NCBI GenBank assembly: GCA_964456095.1
Contig: CAYVZF010000007.1
Span: forward strand, 1 to 35,548
Length of the DNA: 35,548 nt
Direction of reading: 5' to 3'
Source of the DNA: CANRPC01 sp964456095
Lineage (GTDB): Bacteria > Bacillota_I > Bacilli_A > RFN20 > CAG-449
Shown here in pieces: positions 1-8,529 of the stretch (positions are counted from its first letter, which is position 1; each line of letters opens with the position of its first letter). A program made the translations under genes and the position numbers. Under the pieces are notes generated by a model. The model was not told the origin of the DNA. It ran no database searches and saw only the letters and a list, made by a program, of their open reading frames with translations.

Positions 1-45
1 ACATTTCCCTAAAATGTTTGAGGGGCTCGGCGAAAGCCGCGGCCC
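1..45 (+). promoter_or_regulatory. GC-rich structured 5' leader of the first operon (partial)
   Basis: Positions 21-45 are about 80% G+C in a window that is otherwise strongly AT-rich. Two hairpins can be drawn. The first pairs ACATTT (1-6) with AAATGT (12-17). The second pairs GGGGCTCGGC (22-31) with GCCGCGGCCC (36-45) around a GAAA tetraloop, 8 of 10 pairs matched. The loop CCCT (7-10) is complementary to AGGG (21-24), so an alternative pairing or pseudoknot is possible. The structure ends just before the GGAGG ribosome-binding site at 48-52. It looks like the 3' part of a cis-acting RNA, but I do not recognise its class and the 5' part lies outside the window. Confidence 0.4.
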
Positions 46-57
46 ATGGAGGAAAAT

Positions 58-1065
58 ATGGAAAAAATAATTACTTTAGGTGAAATAATGTTAAGATTAA
101 CACCTCCTGATTATGCCAAAATTGATCAAACAAGATCATTTATGGCAAATTATGGAGGAGCGGAATCAAATGTTGCTGTTTCTTTGGCATATTTAGGACA
201 TAAATGTTATTTTATATCTAAATTACCTAATACTGAAGTTGGAGACTCAGCGATTAAACATTTAAGGAGTCATAATGTTAATACTGATTATGTTACAAGA
301 GGTTCTTCATTAATGGGAATATATTTTTATGAATCAGGCTTTGGAGGAAGGCCATCAAAAGTAATTTATAATCGTAAGCACAGCGCATTTACTCGTATTA
401 GTGTGAACGAGTTTGATTTTGATACAATATTTAAAGATGCTACATGGTTTCATTTATCTGGTATTACGTTAGCATTAAATAAAAATGTACGTGAAGTATG
501 TTATAAATGTTTGATGGCTTGTAAAAAATATAATGTTCCTGTAAGTTTTGATTTTAATTTCCGTTCAAAATTATGGACAATAGAAGAGGCAAAAAAGGTT
601 TATTATAAAGTTATACCATATGTTGATTATTTATTCGCATCTTATTGGGACGCTAATACGATGCTTGATATAATGCCATCTAAAACATTTGATGATAAGA
701 TTAAAGAAAGAAATGATGTTATGCATCAACTTATAAATAAATATAATATAACCGCGATATTTTCTACAGATAGAACAGTGTATTCTGCGACAGAAAATTC
801 GTTAAAAGCTTCCGTTGTTACCGATGATAAGGAATATTCATCTCAAGATTATAGATTTCAAATATTAGATAGGATTGGTGCGGGTGATGCATTTGCTTCA
901 GGCGTAATACATTGTTTAATTAAAAATAAAAATGATGTTGAACACGCAGTTGATTTTGGTATAGTTACTAGTGTTTTAAAACATACTATTTCAGGAGATT
1001 CATCTAGACTTAAAGAAGATGATATATATAGTTATTTAGATGGCTGTAAAGGAGTTATTAGATAA
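58..1065 (+). CDS. PfkB-family sugar kinase, probable 2-keto-3-deoxygluconate kinase (copy 1)
   Basis: A cytoplasmic ribokinase-fold kinase of 335 residues that probably phosphorylates 2-keto-3-deoxygluconate to KDPG, the step after altronate dehydratase. The N-terminus has the KdgK-like TLGEIMLRL and YGGAESNVAVSLA segments. The PfkB C-terminal signature DRIGAGDAFASG carries the catalytic Asp in GAGD near residue 277. ATG 58 is preferred over ATG 46 because GGAGG at 48-52 sits 5 bases before ATG 58. It opens the operon with the CE12 esterase, MsmK and uxaBAC, and its stop overlaps the next start (TAATG). It is clearly divergent from the second kinase at 20773: the GNEED segment seen there is replaced here by ASYWDANTM. 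The family is certain; the exact substrate (KDG or a related keto-sugar) is inferred from context. Confidence 0.75.
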   Translation: MEKIITLGEIMLRLTPPDYAKIDQTRSFMANYGGAESNVAVSLAYLGHKCYFISKLPNTEVGDSAIKHLRSHNVNTDYVTRGSSLMGIYFYESGFGGRPSKVIYNRKHSAFTRISVNEFDFDTIFKDATWFHLSGITLALNKNVREVCYKCLMACKKYNVPVSFDFNFRSKLWTIEEAKKVYYKVIPYVDYLFASYWDANTMLDIMPSKTFDDKIKERNDVMHQLINKYNITAIFSTDRTVYSATENSLKASVVTDDKEYSSQDYRFQILDRIGAGDAFASGVIHCLIKNKNDVEHAVDFGIVTSVLKHTISGDSSRLKEDDIYSYLDGCKGVIR

Positions 1066-1781
1066 TGAAAACTATATATATGATTGGTGATTCTATTATG
1101 CAAACTAATATGTATGATAAATATCCTCAAACAGGATGGGGACAAGTCTTACCATTATTTGTGAAAGAAGATGTTAAAGTAATTAATTTAGCAAAAAATG
1201 GTACATCTACTAAATCATTTATTGAACAAAAAAGATTTGATTTTATTAAAGAAAATATTTTAGAAAATGATTTATTGATTGTTGGTTTTGCGCATAATGA
1301 TGAAAAGATATATGATAAGGATCGTTATACCGATCCTAATACTTCATTTAAAGATAATTTGAGATATTTTATTAATATAGCAAAGAATAAAAAAGCAAAT
1401 GTTATTTTAACTACTCCAATTATTAGAAGAAATTTTATAAATGGAATATTAGTTGATACGCATGGTGAATATGTTAATTCAATAATCGATGTGGCTAAAG
1501 AATTAAATGTTACTATGGTAAATCTTAATAAATTAACTTTTGATTTTTATAATTTAATTGGTGAAGAAGCATCAAAAAGATATTTTATGAATTTTGAAAA
1601 GAATATGTATGATAATTATCCGAATGGTTCTCAAGATAATTCTCATCAAAGGTATGATGGTGCATTTTTAATATCAAAGTTATTTGTTAATCAATTATAT
1701 TTAGAAGATAAAAAAGAGAAAGATTATTTTTGTAGTCCATCAAGTCCTATTATTTGTGCTAGTGATACATATGAAAAATAG
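1065..1781 (+). CDS. SGNH/GDSL esterase, CE12-type (rhamnogalacturonan/pectin acetylesterase)
   Basis: A 238-residue SGNH hydrolase. Block I is GDS with the nucleophile Ser10. Block II is NLAKNG at 41-46. Block III is FAHND at 75-79, where the family usually has G-H-N-D. Block V is DNSHQ with Asp191 and His194. This arrangement is typical of family CE12, which removes acetyl groups from pectin or rhamnogalacturonan. The protein starts directly with the catalytic beta-strand (MKTIYMIGDS), so there is no signal peptide and a cytoplasmic site of action is likely. The start overlaps the kinase stop by one base, with a GGAG site about ten bases upstream, suggesting translational coupling. Deacetylation would prepare imported oligogalacturonides for the methylesterase and GH28 encoded nearby. 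The substrate is inferred from family and locus. Confidence 0.8.
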   Translation: MKTIYMIGDSIMQTNMYDKYPQTGWGQVLPLFVKEDVKVINLAKNGTSTKSFIEQKRFDFIKENILENDLLIVGFAHNDEKIYDKDRYTDPNTSFKDNLRYFINIAKNKKANVILTTPIIRRNFINGILVDTHGEYVNSIIDVAKELNVTMVNLNKLTFDFYNLIGEEASKRYFMNFEKNMYDNYPNGSQDNSHQRYDGAFLISKLFVNQLYLEDKKEKDYFCSPSSPIICASDTYEK

Positions 1782-1792
1782 AATTAATAAGA

Positions 1793-1798
1793 TATAAT
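1793..1798 (+). promoter_or_regulatory. Possible internal -10 box before msmK
   Basis: A TATAAT hexamer at 1793-1798 lies in the 38-base gap after the CE12 gene, about 20 bases before the ATG at 1820, and is followed by an AAGGAG ribosome-binding site at 1808-1813. No good -35 hexamer is visible at normal spacing, so this may be a weak internal promoter or chance in AT-rich DNA. Confidence 0.3.
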
Positions 1799-1819
1799 AT
1801 TGTAAAAAAGGAGTTATGT

Positions 1820-2908
1820 ATGTCAGATATTAGTTTAAAAAATATAGAAAAAGTCTATGATAATGGTTTTAGAGCCGTCCATGATTTTAATCTAGATATT
1901 AAGGATAAAGAATTTATTGTTTTTGTAGGACCATCAGGATGTGGTAAATCAACAACACTTCGTATGATCGCTGGTCTTGAAGAAATAACAAAAGGTACTT
2001 TAACTATTAATGGTAAAGTTATGAATAAATTACCACCTAAGGAACGTGGTATTGCAATGGTGTTCCAAAGTTATGCTTTGTATCCACATTTATCTGTTTA
2101 TGAAAATTTAGCATTTGGTTTATCTCTCGCAGGGTTTGATGAAGATGAAATTGATTCTCGTGTTAAAGAAACTGCAAGAATTATGGGACTAACTCAATAC
2201 TTAGAAAGAAAGCCAAGAAATCTTTCTGGTGGACAAAGACAACGTGTTGCTTTAGGTCGAGCGGTTATTAGACATGCAGATGTATTTTTAATGGATGAGC
2301 CTTTATCTAACTTAGATGCTAAAATGCGTGTTTCAATGCGTTCTGAATTAGTTAGAATTCATAGAGCAGTCGGTGCAACGACAATATATGTTACACATGA
2401 TCAAATTGAAGCCATGACTATGGCAAGTAGAATTGTATGTATGAAACTTGGTTTAATCCAACAAACAGGTACTCCTGAAGAATTATATTTTAAACCAGCA
2501 AATTTATTTGTCGCGGGATTTATCGGTGATCCATCTATGAACTTTGTTAATGGTCATATAGAAGGTAATAGATTTGTTGCTAAAGAAGAAACATTATGTT
2601 TTGATTTTGCACCATCATATAAAAATATTGTTGAAAAGATTAATGGAAAAGATATTGTTTTAGGATTCCGTCCTGAAAATATATCTTTAGTTGATGTTGA
2701 AAATGGTGTAAGAATTATTGGAGAAGTTGAAATTACTGAAATGCTTGGTGATACAATGAATATATATGTTGTTGTAGGTGATACACATTTAATTATTCGT
2801 ACTACACCAACAGATAAATATTCTATCGGTGATAAAATAGAATTTTATATTGATCAAAATTATATTCATATTTTTGATGCGAAAACAGAAATGGCAATTC
2901 GTGAATAA
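1820..2908 (+). CDS. msmK: Sugar ABC transporter ATPase, MsmK/UgpC type (copy 1)
   Basis: A 362-residue ATP-binding subunit that energises carbohydrate ABC importers at the inner face of the membrane. Visible motifs: Walker A GPSGCGKST at 37-45, Q-loop VFQ with Gln83, signature LSGGQ at 135-139, Walker B VFLMDE ending in Glu160, D-loop SNLD, and H-loop His193 in VTHDQ. The C-terminal third (from about 240) is the TOBE/MOP-like regulatory domain, including GFRPENI. LplB/YtcP-type importers usually have no dedicated ATPase gene and share an MsmK, so this protein probably serves the permeases at 9281-11228. It is separated from them by the uxa genes and the methylesterase. A second copy lies at 15036. 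Start supported by AAGGAG six bases upstream. Confidence 0.9.
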   Translation: MSDISLKNIEKVYDNGFRAVHDFNLDIKDKEFIVFVGPSGCGKSTTLRMIAGLEEITKGTLTINGKVMNKLPPKERGIAMVFQSYALYPHLSVYENLAFGLSLAGFDEDEIDSRVKETARIMGLTQYLERKPRNLSGGQRQRVALGRAVIRHADVFLMDEPLSNLDAKMRVSMRSELVRIHRAVGATTIYVTHDQIEAMTMASRIVCMKLGLIQQTGTPEELYFKPANLFVAGFIGDPSMNFVNGHIEGNRFVAKEETLCFDFAPSYKNIVEKINGKDIVLGFRPENISLVDVENGVRIIGEVEITEMLGDTMNIYVVVGDTHLIIRTTPTDKYSIGDKIEFYIDQNYIHIFDAKTEMAIRE

Positions 2909-2946
2909 ACATGATTTTATTAATTTAATAGAGGAATTTATTGATT

Positions 2947-4398
2947 ATGAAACAACTAAATAAAAATATATATGAAAAGAAATACAAAAAGATTAAGATA
3001 ATGCAATTTGGTGAAGGTAATTTTTTAAGAGCTTTTACTGATTGGATTATTCAAAAAATGAATGATAATGGAACATATGATGGACATGTTGTCGTTGTAC
3101 AACCAATGCCATTTGGTCGTGTCGCAGAATTAGAAAAACAAGATGGATTATATACTTTATATCTTCAAGGTATTGATGATGGTAAAGCTATTAGAACTCA
3201 TGAAGTAATTGATGTTTTAGATGATTTTATTAATCCTTTTACGCAATATGACAAATATTTAAAATATGCAGAAAGTGAAGATTTAGAAGTTGTTGTTTCT
3301 AATACAACTGAAGCAGGAATCGCACTTGATAAAAATGATGTTGATTTTAGTGTTTGCCCAACTTCATTCCCTGGGAAACTACTTGCATTTTTAAAACACA
3401 GATATGATTATTTTAAAGGTGATTATAATAAAGGATTATGTATAATTGCATGTGAATTAATAGATAATAATGCTGATGAACTTCATAAAATATTATTAGA
3501 ATTATCTGATATTAAAGGTTTTGATGAAAGTTTTAAAAATTGGTTAGATAGAGCAAATCATTATTCTTCAACATTAGTAGATAGAATTGTTCCTGGATAT
3601 CCAAAAGACGAAATCGATTCAATAAGAGAAGAATTAGGTTATGAAGATAGTTCTATAGTTAAAGGTGAAATATTTCATTTATGGGTATTAAAAAAAGAAC
3701 CATTTGTTCAAGAAAAATTCCCATGTGATAAAGCTAATTTAAATGTTATTTATGCTGATTCTATAAAACCATATAAAGAAAGAAAAGTAAAAATATTAAA
3801 TGGTACACATACTGTGATTGTTCCAGTTTCATATCTTATTGGAATAGATACAGTTAGAGAAACAATAGAGGATAAACATTTAGGCGAATTTGCTAGAAGT
3901 TTTATATTTGATGAAGTAATTCCTACAATTGATTTACCTCGTGATGAAATGAATTCTTTTGCAAATTCTGTTATTGAAAGATATCTTAATCCATATGTTA
4001 GACATGAATTGATGTCAATTGCATTAAATTCAATTAGTAAATATAAAGCAAGAATATTAAAAACAGTTCACGATTATATTAATAGAACTAATGAACTTCC
4101 TAGATGTGCATTATTTTCATTATCTGCATTAATTTTATTTTATCGTGGTAAAAGAGGCGAAGCTCAAATTAATTTAAATGATGATGAATCATATATTGCT
4201 ACATTTAATAGACTTTGGAAAAAGTTTGAAGAAGATAATAATTTAGATGAATTAGTGTATGGTGTTTTAAAAGATGAAAGCATGTGGGGAGAGGATTTAA
4301 ACAAGATACCCGGATTTACTTTAGAAGTGACAAATTATTTAAGAATGCAATTAGATAAAGGAATGAAAATAGCTCTTATCTCATTTTTAGGTGAATAA
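2947..4398 (+). CDS. uxaB: Tagaturonate reductase (altronate oxidoreductase)
   Basis: An NAD-dependent polyol-specific long-chain dehydrogenase of about 483 residues that reduces D-tagaturonate to D-altronate. The Rossmann entry is QFGEGNFLRAF near residue 20-30, typical of UxaB. The catalytic segment KVKILNGTHT near residue 280-289 has the Lys, Asn and His of the mannitol dehydrogenase superfamily (pattern K-x2-N-x2-H). Fructuronate reductase (UxuB) belongs to the same superfamily, but the LNGTHT context and direct adjacency to UxaA and UxaC favour UxaB. GAGGA at 2931-2935 lies 5 bases before TTG 2941 and 11 before ATG 2947; the TTG would add two residues and cannot be excluded. The stop is three bases before uxaA. 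Confidence 0.9.
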   Translation: MKQLNKNIYEKKYKKIKIMQFGEGNFLRAFTDWIIQKMNDNGTYDGHVVVVQPMPFGRVAELEKQDGLYTLYLQGIDDGKAIRTHEVIDVLDDFINPFTQYDKYLKYAESEDLEVVVSNTTEAGIALDKNDVDFSVCPTSFPGKLLAFLKHRYDYFKGDYNKGLCIIACELIDNNADELHKILLELSDIKGFDESFKNWLDRANHYSSTLVDRIVPGYPKDEIDSIREELGYEDSSIVKGEIFHLWVLKKEPFVQEKFPCDKANLNVIYADSIKPYKERKVKILNGTHTVIVPVSYLIGIDTVRETIEDKHLGEFARSFIFDEVIPTIDLPRDEMNSFANSVIERYLNPYVRHELMSIALNSISKYKARILKTVHDYINRTNELPRCALFSLSALILFYRGKRGEAQINLNDDESYIATFNRLWKKFEEDNNLDELVYGVLKDESMWGEDLNKIPGFTLEVTNYLRMQLDKGMKIALISFLGE

Positions 4399-4401
4399 AA
4401 T

Positions 4402-5871
4402 ATGAATATACTTAAGATTAATGAAAAAGATACTGTATGTGTTGCTTTATGTGATTTAAAAAAAGGGGAAACTATTGAAGGAATTACTTTACTTGATGAT
4501 ATAAAAACTGCACATAAATATGCTTTAAAAGATATTAAAAAAGGTGAGGACATTATTAAGTATGGATATCCTATCGGACATGCAACATGTGATATAAAAA
4601 AAGGAAGTCATGTTCATACTCATAATGTTAAAACTAATTTAAATGATCAATTATCATACAAATATGATAAAATTAATGTAACACTTAAAAACAATGAAAA
4701 TAGAAAGGTAAACATTTTTAAAAGAAAAAATGGTTTATATGGTATTAGAAATCATTTATTTATTGTTCCTCTTGTTGGATGTGTTAATTCATCTGCTGAA
4801 TTAATTAAAAATCGTATTGAAAAAGAATGTGATTTATCAAATATTGATAGTGTAATTGTTTTAAAACATCCATTTGGATGTTCACAAATGGGTGGAGATA
4901 AAGTGTTCACAGAAAATATATTAAGAAAGTCTGTTTTACATCCTAATGCAGGTGGTGTATTAGTTTTATCGCTTGGTTGTGAGGAAAATAGATTAGAACC
5001 ATTTATGGAATCTTTGGGTGACTACGATAAAGAAAGAATTGTTGCTTTAAAGTCGCAAGATGTAGAAGATGAGGTCGAAGAAGGTTTTAAAATATGTAAA
5101 AAACTTATTGAAAAAATGAGTAAAGATGTAAGAGAAGAATCTTATTTATCAAATATACGTGTTGGATTAAAATGTGGTGGAAGTGATGGTTTTTCTGGAA
5201 TAAGCGCTAATCCATTAGTTGGATTATTTTCTGATTATATTGTTTCAATTGGCGGCACATCCGTTTTAAGCGAAGTTCCTGAAATGTTTGGTGCTGAACA
5301 AGTTTTAATGCAAAGGGCAAAAAACGAACAAGTTTTTAACAAAATAGTACAATTAATTAATAATTTTAAAAAATATTATGAAAGTCATAATCAAGTATGT
5401 TATGAAAATCCATCTCCAGGAAATAAAGATGGTGGAATTACTACACTTGAAGATAAGTCGCTAGGTTGTGTTCAAAAAGCGGGACATGGTATTGTTGAAG
5501 ATGTTGTTTTTGATGATGAACTAGTTACTTCAAAAGGCTTGAATTTATTAAATGGTCCAGGTAATGATATGGTTGCATGTACTAATTTAGCGGCTTCTGG
5601 ATGTCAATTAATATTATTTACAACAGGTAGAGGAACTCCATTTGGTACTTTTGTTCCTACAGTAAAAATTTCAACTAATACTAATTTAAGTATTAAAAAG
5701 AAAAATTGGATCGATTTTAATGCTGGTGCATTAGTAGATGGAATTAATATTGAAAATCTCTTTGCTGATTTCTTAGAGAAGATAATCAGAGTTATTAATG
5801 GTGAAAAAGTTTGTAATGAAATAAATAAATTTGAAGAAATTTCAATTTTTAAAGATGGAGTTACACTTTAA
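4402..5871 (+). CDS. uxaA: Altronate dehydratase
   Basis: A 489-residue enzyme that dehydrates D-altronate to 2-keto-3-deoxy-D-gluconate; the family uses a metal cofactor. An N-terminal SAF domain (about residues 5-80) contains the DIKKGSHVHTHNV stretch. The large C-terminal domain has GIRNHLFIVPLVGCVN, the cysteine-containing HPFGCSQMGGD, the GLKCGGSDGFSGISANP block and GCEEN, all characteristic of the altronate/galactarate dehydratase family. Length matches the family (just under 500 residues). It lies three bases after uxaB, with an AGGTGA site inside the end of uxaB, and 14 bases before uxaC. Galactarate dehydratase is the main alternative, but the uxaB-uxaA-uxaC order makes altronate the likely substrate. 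Confidence 0.93.
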   Translation: MNILKINEKDTVCVALCDLKKGETIEGITLLDDIKTAHKYALKDIKKGEDIIKYGYPIGHATCDIKKGSHVHTHNVKTNLNDQLSYKYDKINVTLKNNENRKVNIFKRKNGLYGIRNHLFIVPLVGCVNSSAELIKNRIEKECDLSNIDSVIVLKHPFGCSQMGGDKVFTENILRKSVLHPNAGGVLVLSLGCEENRLEPFMESLGDYDKERIVALKSQDVEDEVEEGFKICKKLIEKMSKDVREESYLSNIRVGLKCGGSDGFSGISANPLVGLFSDYIVSIGGTSVLSEVPEMFGAEQVLMQRAKNEQVFNKIVQLINNFKKYYESHNQVCYENPSPGNKDGGITTLEDKSLGCVQKAGHGIVEDVVFDDELVTSKGLNLLNGPGNDMVACTNLAASGCQLILFTTGRGTPFGTFVPTVKISTNTNLSIKKKNWIDFNAGALVDGINIENLFADFLEKIIRVINGEKVCNEINKFEEISIFKDGVTL

Positions 5872-5885
5872 TTTAGGAGAGGAAT

Positions 5886-7307
5886 ATGAAAGAGTTTTTA
5901 GACAAAGATTTTTTATTAGAAACAGAAACTGCGAAGGTTTTATATCATAAATATGCAAGTAAGATGCCTATTTTTGATTTCCATTGTCATCTTTCTCCAA
6001 AAGAAATATATGAAGACAAAAAATATAGATCTCTTGAAGAAGTATGGATTGGTGGTGGTGATGACCATTATGGTGACCATTATAAGTGGAGACTTATGAG
6101 AGAATTTGGTGTTGAAGAACACTATATTACAGGTAAAGCATCAGATTATGAAAAATTTGAAAAATATGCTGAAATGATGCCATATGCTATTGGTAATCCA
6201 ATATATCAATGGTCTCATCTTGAATTGCAAAGGTATTTTAATATTTATAAAGTGTTAAATAAAAATACTGCAAAAGAAATATACGATGAAGCAACAGAGA
6301 AATTACAAAATTTAACTGCTAGAAAAATGATTGAAATGAATAATGTTGAAGTTATTTATACAACAGATGATCCTATTGATGATTTAAAATATCATGAATT
6401 AATTGCAAAAGATACAACTTTTAAAACAAAAGTTTGTCCTTCATTTAGACCAGATAAGGCATTAAATGTTGAATTAGATACATTTATTCCATGGTTAAAT
6501 AATCTTGAAAACGTTGTTAATTTTAAGATTAATAACTTAAATGATTTATTAAAAGCATTATCATTACGAGTAAAATATTTTGATGAAAGAGGATGTGCAA
6601 TATCAGATCATGCTCTTGATGTTGTTTATTATGAAGATGCAACATTTGAAGAAGTTGATAAAATATTTGAAAAAGTATTAAAAGGTATTAAATTAGAAGA
6701 AATTGAACTTAATAAATATAAAGGTTTTGTTTTAGTACATTTAGGAAAAGAATATCACAAATATAATTGGGTTCAACAATATCATATTGGAGCATTAAGA
6801 AATAATTCTAAAAGAATGTATAATGAAATTGGACCTGATACAGGATTTGACGCAACTGAAGATCAACCGTTTGCTCGTAAATTATCAAAATTAATGGGGA
6901 AACTTGATGAAACTAATGAATTACCAAGAACAATATTATATTGTTTAAATCCTAGAGATAATGAAGTTTTAGCTACTTTGAAAAATTGTTTCCAACAAGG
7001 TGGAGTAGTTGCTAAAATTCAATTTGGATCAGGATGGTGGTTTAACGATCAAAAAGATGGAATGGAAAGACAACTTACTGCTTATTCTTTACAAGGTTTA
7101 TTATCTAAATTTGTTGGTATGTTAACTGATTCTAGATCATTCTTATCTTATACTCGTCATGAATATTTTAGAAGAATATTATGTAATTTCTTAGGTAACT
7201 TAATTGAAAGTGGCCAATATCCTGCTGATATTGAATTTGTTGGAAGTGTTGTTGAAGATATTTGTTTCAATAATGCTGCAAGAACATTTAAAACATTAAA
7301 TAAATAG
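5886..7307 (+). CDS. uxaC: Glucuronate/galacturonate isomerase
   Basis: A 473-residue amidohydrolase-fold uronate isomerase that converts D-galacturonate to D-tagaturonate (and D-glucuronate to D-fructuronate), the first intracellular step after pectin hydrolysis. The N-terminus has the FDFHCHLSPKEI motif with the metal-binding His-x-His at 33-35. Further family segments are GGDDHYGDHYKWR, VLVHLGKEYHKYNW near residue 280 and LTDSRSFLSYTRHEYFRR near the C-terminus. Length equals typical UxaC. The start is fixed by AGGAGAGG six bases upstream. It is the last gene of the operon and is followed by a strong hairpin terminator. Confidence 0.95.
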   Translation: MKEFLDKDFLLETETAKVLYHKYASKMPIFDFHCHLSPKEIYEDKKYRSLEEVWIGGGDDHYGDHYKWRLMREFGVEEHYITGKASDYEKFEKYAEMMPYAIGNPIYQWSHLELQRYFNIYKVLNKNTAKEIYDEATEKLQNLTARKMIEMNNVEVIYTTDDPIDDLKYHELIAKDTTFKTKVCPSFRPDKALNVELDTFIPWLNNLENVVNFKINNLNDLLKALSLRVKYFDERGCAISDHALDVVYYEDATFEEVDKIFEKVLKGIKLEEIELNKYKGFVLVHLGKEYHKYNWVQQYHIGALRNNSKRMYNEIGPDTGFDATEDQPFARKLSKLMGKLDETNELPRTILYCLNPRDNEVLATLKNCFQQGGVVAKIQFGSGWWFNDQKDGMERQLTAYSLQGLLSKFVGMLTDSRSFLSYTRHEYFRRILCNFLGNLIESGQYPADIEFVGSVVEDICFNNAARTFKTLNK

Positions 7308-7312
7308 TTATA

Positions 7313-7343
7313 AAAAATGGATGTCTAGAAGGCATCCATTTTT
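7313..7343. terminator. Bidirectional intrinsic terminator between uxaC and the pectin methylesterase gene
   Basis: Arm 7313-7326 (AAAAATGGATGTCT) pairs with 7330-7343 (AGGCATCCATTTTT) around a three-base loop, with one G-T wobble. The A-run on the left and T-run on the right allow termination in both directions, which fits the convergent genes. Confidence 0.9.
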
Positions 7344-7353
7344 AAGTTATATT

Positions 7354-8271
7354 TTAAAAATTAAAATATTCATTAATTTGATTCATTAATTCTTTATATT
7401 CATTTTTATTTAAATTATTAATCCAATCTACTCTATTATTTTTTTTTGGATATTCATATATTCTTGAATATATTTGAGGATATTTATTATTCCAACTAGT
7501 TGCCCCTTCTTTATTTATATGTTGCTCGTAAAAGCAATTGATAAAATAAGCTTTACCATATGGTCTCCATAATCTTGATAAATAAACATTATTAACTGAA
7601 TCATTTAATCTTTTAAAATGACAATTGTAAAAAATGAAACCTAAATTTTGAAACATACTATGAGATGGAGCAGTAACATATCCAGATGAAGAAGATATAA
7701 TTTCACATTCATTAAAAAGTGTTTCACCGCATCCGAAAATATAATCTATATTTCCTTGTATAATACAATTTGAAAATTTTGAATATATATTTCCTTCAAT
7801 AAATAATTCTTTTTTTGTTAAGAAATTACTATATCTTTCTTTTAAATCATCTGGTAAAGGACCTAAAAATAAGGAATCTTGTTCGGAAATTATTTTAATA
7901 TTATTTGCTACAAGATTGTTACCATAATTTGCTAAAGCTATAGCTTGACCTTTATCTTTTGATGTAGAACTATTTTCTATGGTTAAGTCAAACAATTTAC
8001 AATTATCACCTAGTATTTTGAGTGTTGATGTTCTAAAAGTATTAAAATCTCGCCCATCTTGATGGATTTTTTTAGAATAATCATCAAATGTTATTATCGT
8101 TTTATTAATGCCTTTTCCTTTTAAAATAATATTATCTTTATCTATAGTTATTTTTTCATTATAAATACCTTCATCAATATTAATTAATGTTATATTATTA
8201 TTTGTTACTAATGATAAAGCTTTTGTTATAGTATTAATTTTATTTTTTTTAGAAACATTAATAATATCCAT
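7354..8271 (-). CDS. Pectin methylesterase, family CE8, without signal peptide
   Basis: A 305-residue right-handed beta-helix esterase that removes methyl esters from galacturonan. The family's catalytic elements are visible: Gln109 in GQAIA, Gln131-Asp132 in EQDSLFLG, Asp176 in GNIDYIFG, and Arg236 in LWRPYG (family pattern LGRPW). The two aspartates are the expected acid/base and nucleophile. Residues 141-168 form an insertion relative to the shortest family members. The protein begins MDIINVSKKN with no hydrophobic leader, so it should be cytoplasmic, unlike the secreted enzymes of most pectinolytic bacteria. It would act on imported oligomers so that the GH28 enzyme can cleave them. It is transcribed alone, opposite to the flanking operons. 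GAGG at 8277-8280 sits five bases before the ATG. Confidence 0.9.
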   Translation of the reverse strand: MDIINVSKKNKINTITKALSLVTNNNITLINIDEGIYNEKITIDKDNIILKGKGINKTIITFDDYSKKIHQDGRDFNTFRTSTLKILGDNCKLFDLTIENSSTSKDKGQAIALANYGNNLVANNIKIISEQDSLFLGPLPDDLKERYSNFLTKKELFIEGNIYSKFSNCIIQGNIDYIFGCGETLFNECEIISSSSGYVTAPSHSMFQNLGFIFYNCHFKRLNDSVNNVYLSRLWRPYGKAYFINCFYEQHINKEGATSWNNKYPQIYSRIYEYPKKNNRVDWINNLNKNEYKELMNQINEYFNF

Positions 8272-8341
8272 AAATACCTCAAAAATAATATTAGCAATAA
8301 AAAAATATTAAAAAAATATTAATCAATGCCATTACTATTTA

Positions 8342-8347
8342 ATTATA
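8342..8347 (-). promoter_or_regulatory. Possible -10 box for the pectin methylesterase gene
   Basis: Read on the minus strand, TATAAT occupies 8347-8342, about 70 bases upstream of the methylesterase ATG. No convincing -35 is visible at normal spacing. In this very AT-rich gap the match could be chance. Confidence 0.3.
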
Positions 8348-8411
8348 GAAAAAAATATTTCAAAATAAAAGTTTTAAAAAATAATACTGTTTTTAATATT
8401 TTAATTTTTGA

Positions 8412-8419
8412 TGTATACA
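8412..8419. promoter_or_regulatory. Short palindrome TGTATACA, possible GntR-type operator
   Basis: The 8-base palindrome TGTATACA lies in the divergent gap between the methylesterase gene and operon B. Its GTATAC core resembles operators of GntR/FadR-family uronate regulators, and such a regulator is encoded at 21814. The palindrome does not extend further, so support is weak. Confidence 0.25.
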
Positions 8420-8456
8420 AGACGTTATTATTTAATAATAAGGCTCCTTTTTTATA

Positions 8457-8485
8457 TTGACAAATATACAATTGTTAATTAAAAT
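8457..8485 (+). promoter_or_regulatory. Sigma-A promoter of the transport/GH28 operon
   Basis: TTGACA at 8457-8462 and TAAAAT at 8480-8485 are separated by exactly 17 bases, predicting a start near 8492. The first gene starts at TTG 8530. This is the best-matching vegetative promoter in the window. Confidence 0.8.
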
Positions 8486-8495
8486 AATAGTGTAG

Positions 8496-8509
8496 TGGAA
8501 ACGCTTACA
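8496..8509. promoter_or_regulatory. cre/LacI-family-like operator
   Basis: TGGAAACGCTTACA fits the CcpA cre consensus TGNAANCGNWNNCW at every fixed position and has the central CG of LacI-family operators. It lies a few bases after the predicted transcription start, where a bound repressor would block initiation or elongation. Whether CcpA or a pectin-specific LacI-type protein binds is not shown; no LacI-type gene lies in the window. Confidence 0.7.
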
Positions 8510-8529
8510 GTATTTTTAAGGAGCAAATT

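Noticed and set aside
8443..8523. GCTCCTT at 8443-8449 complementary to the AAGGAGC of the first transporter gene, as an SD-hiding switch
   Set aside because: The complement lies upstream of the strong promoter, so it would not be in the main transcript.
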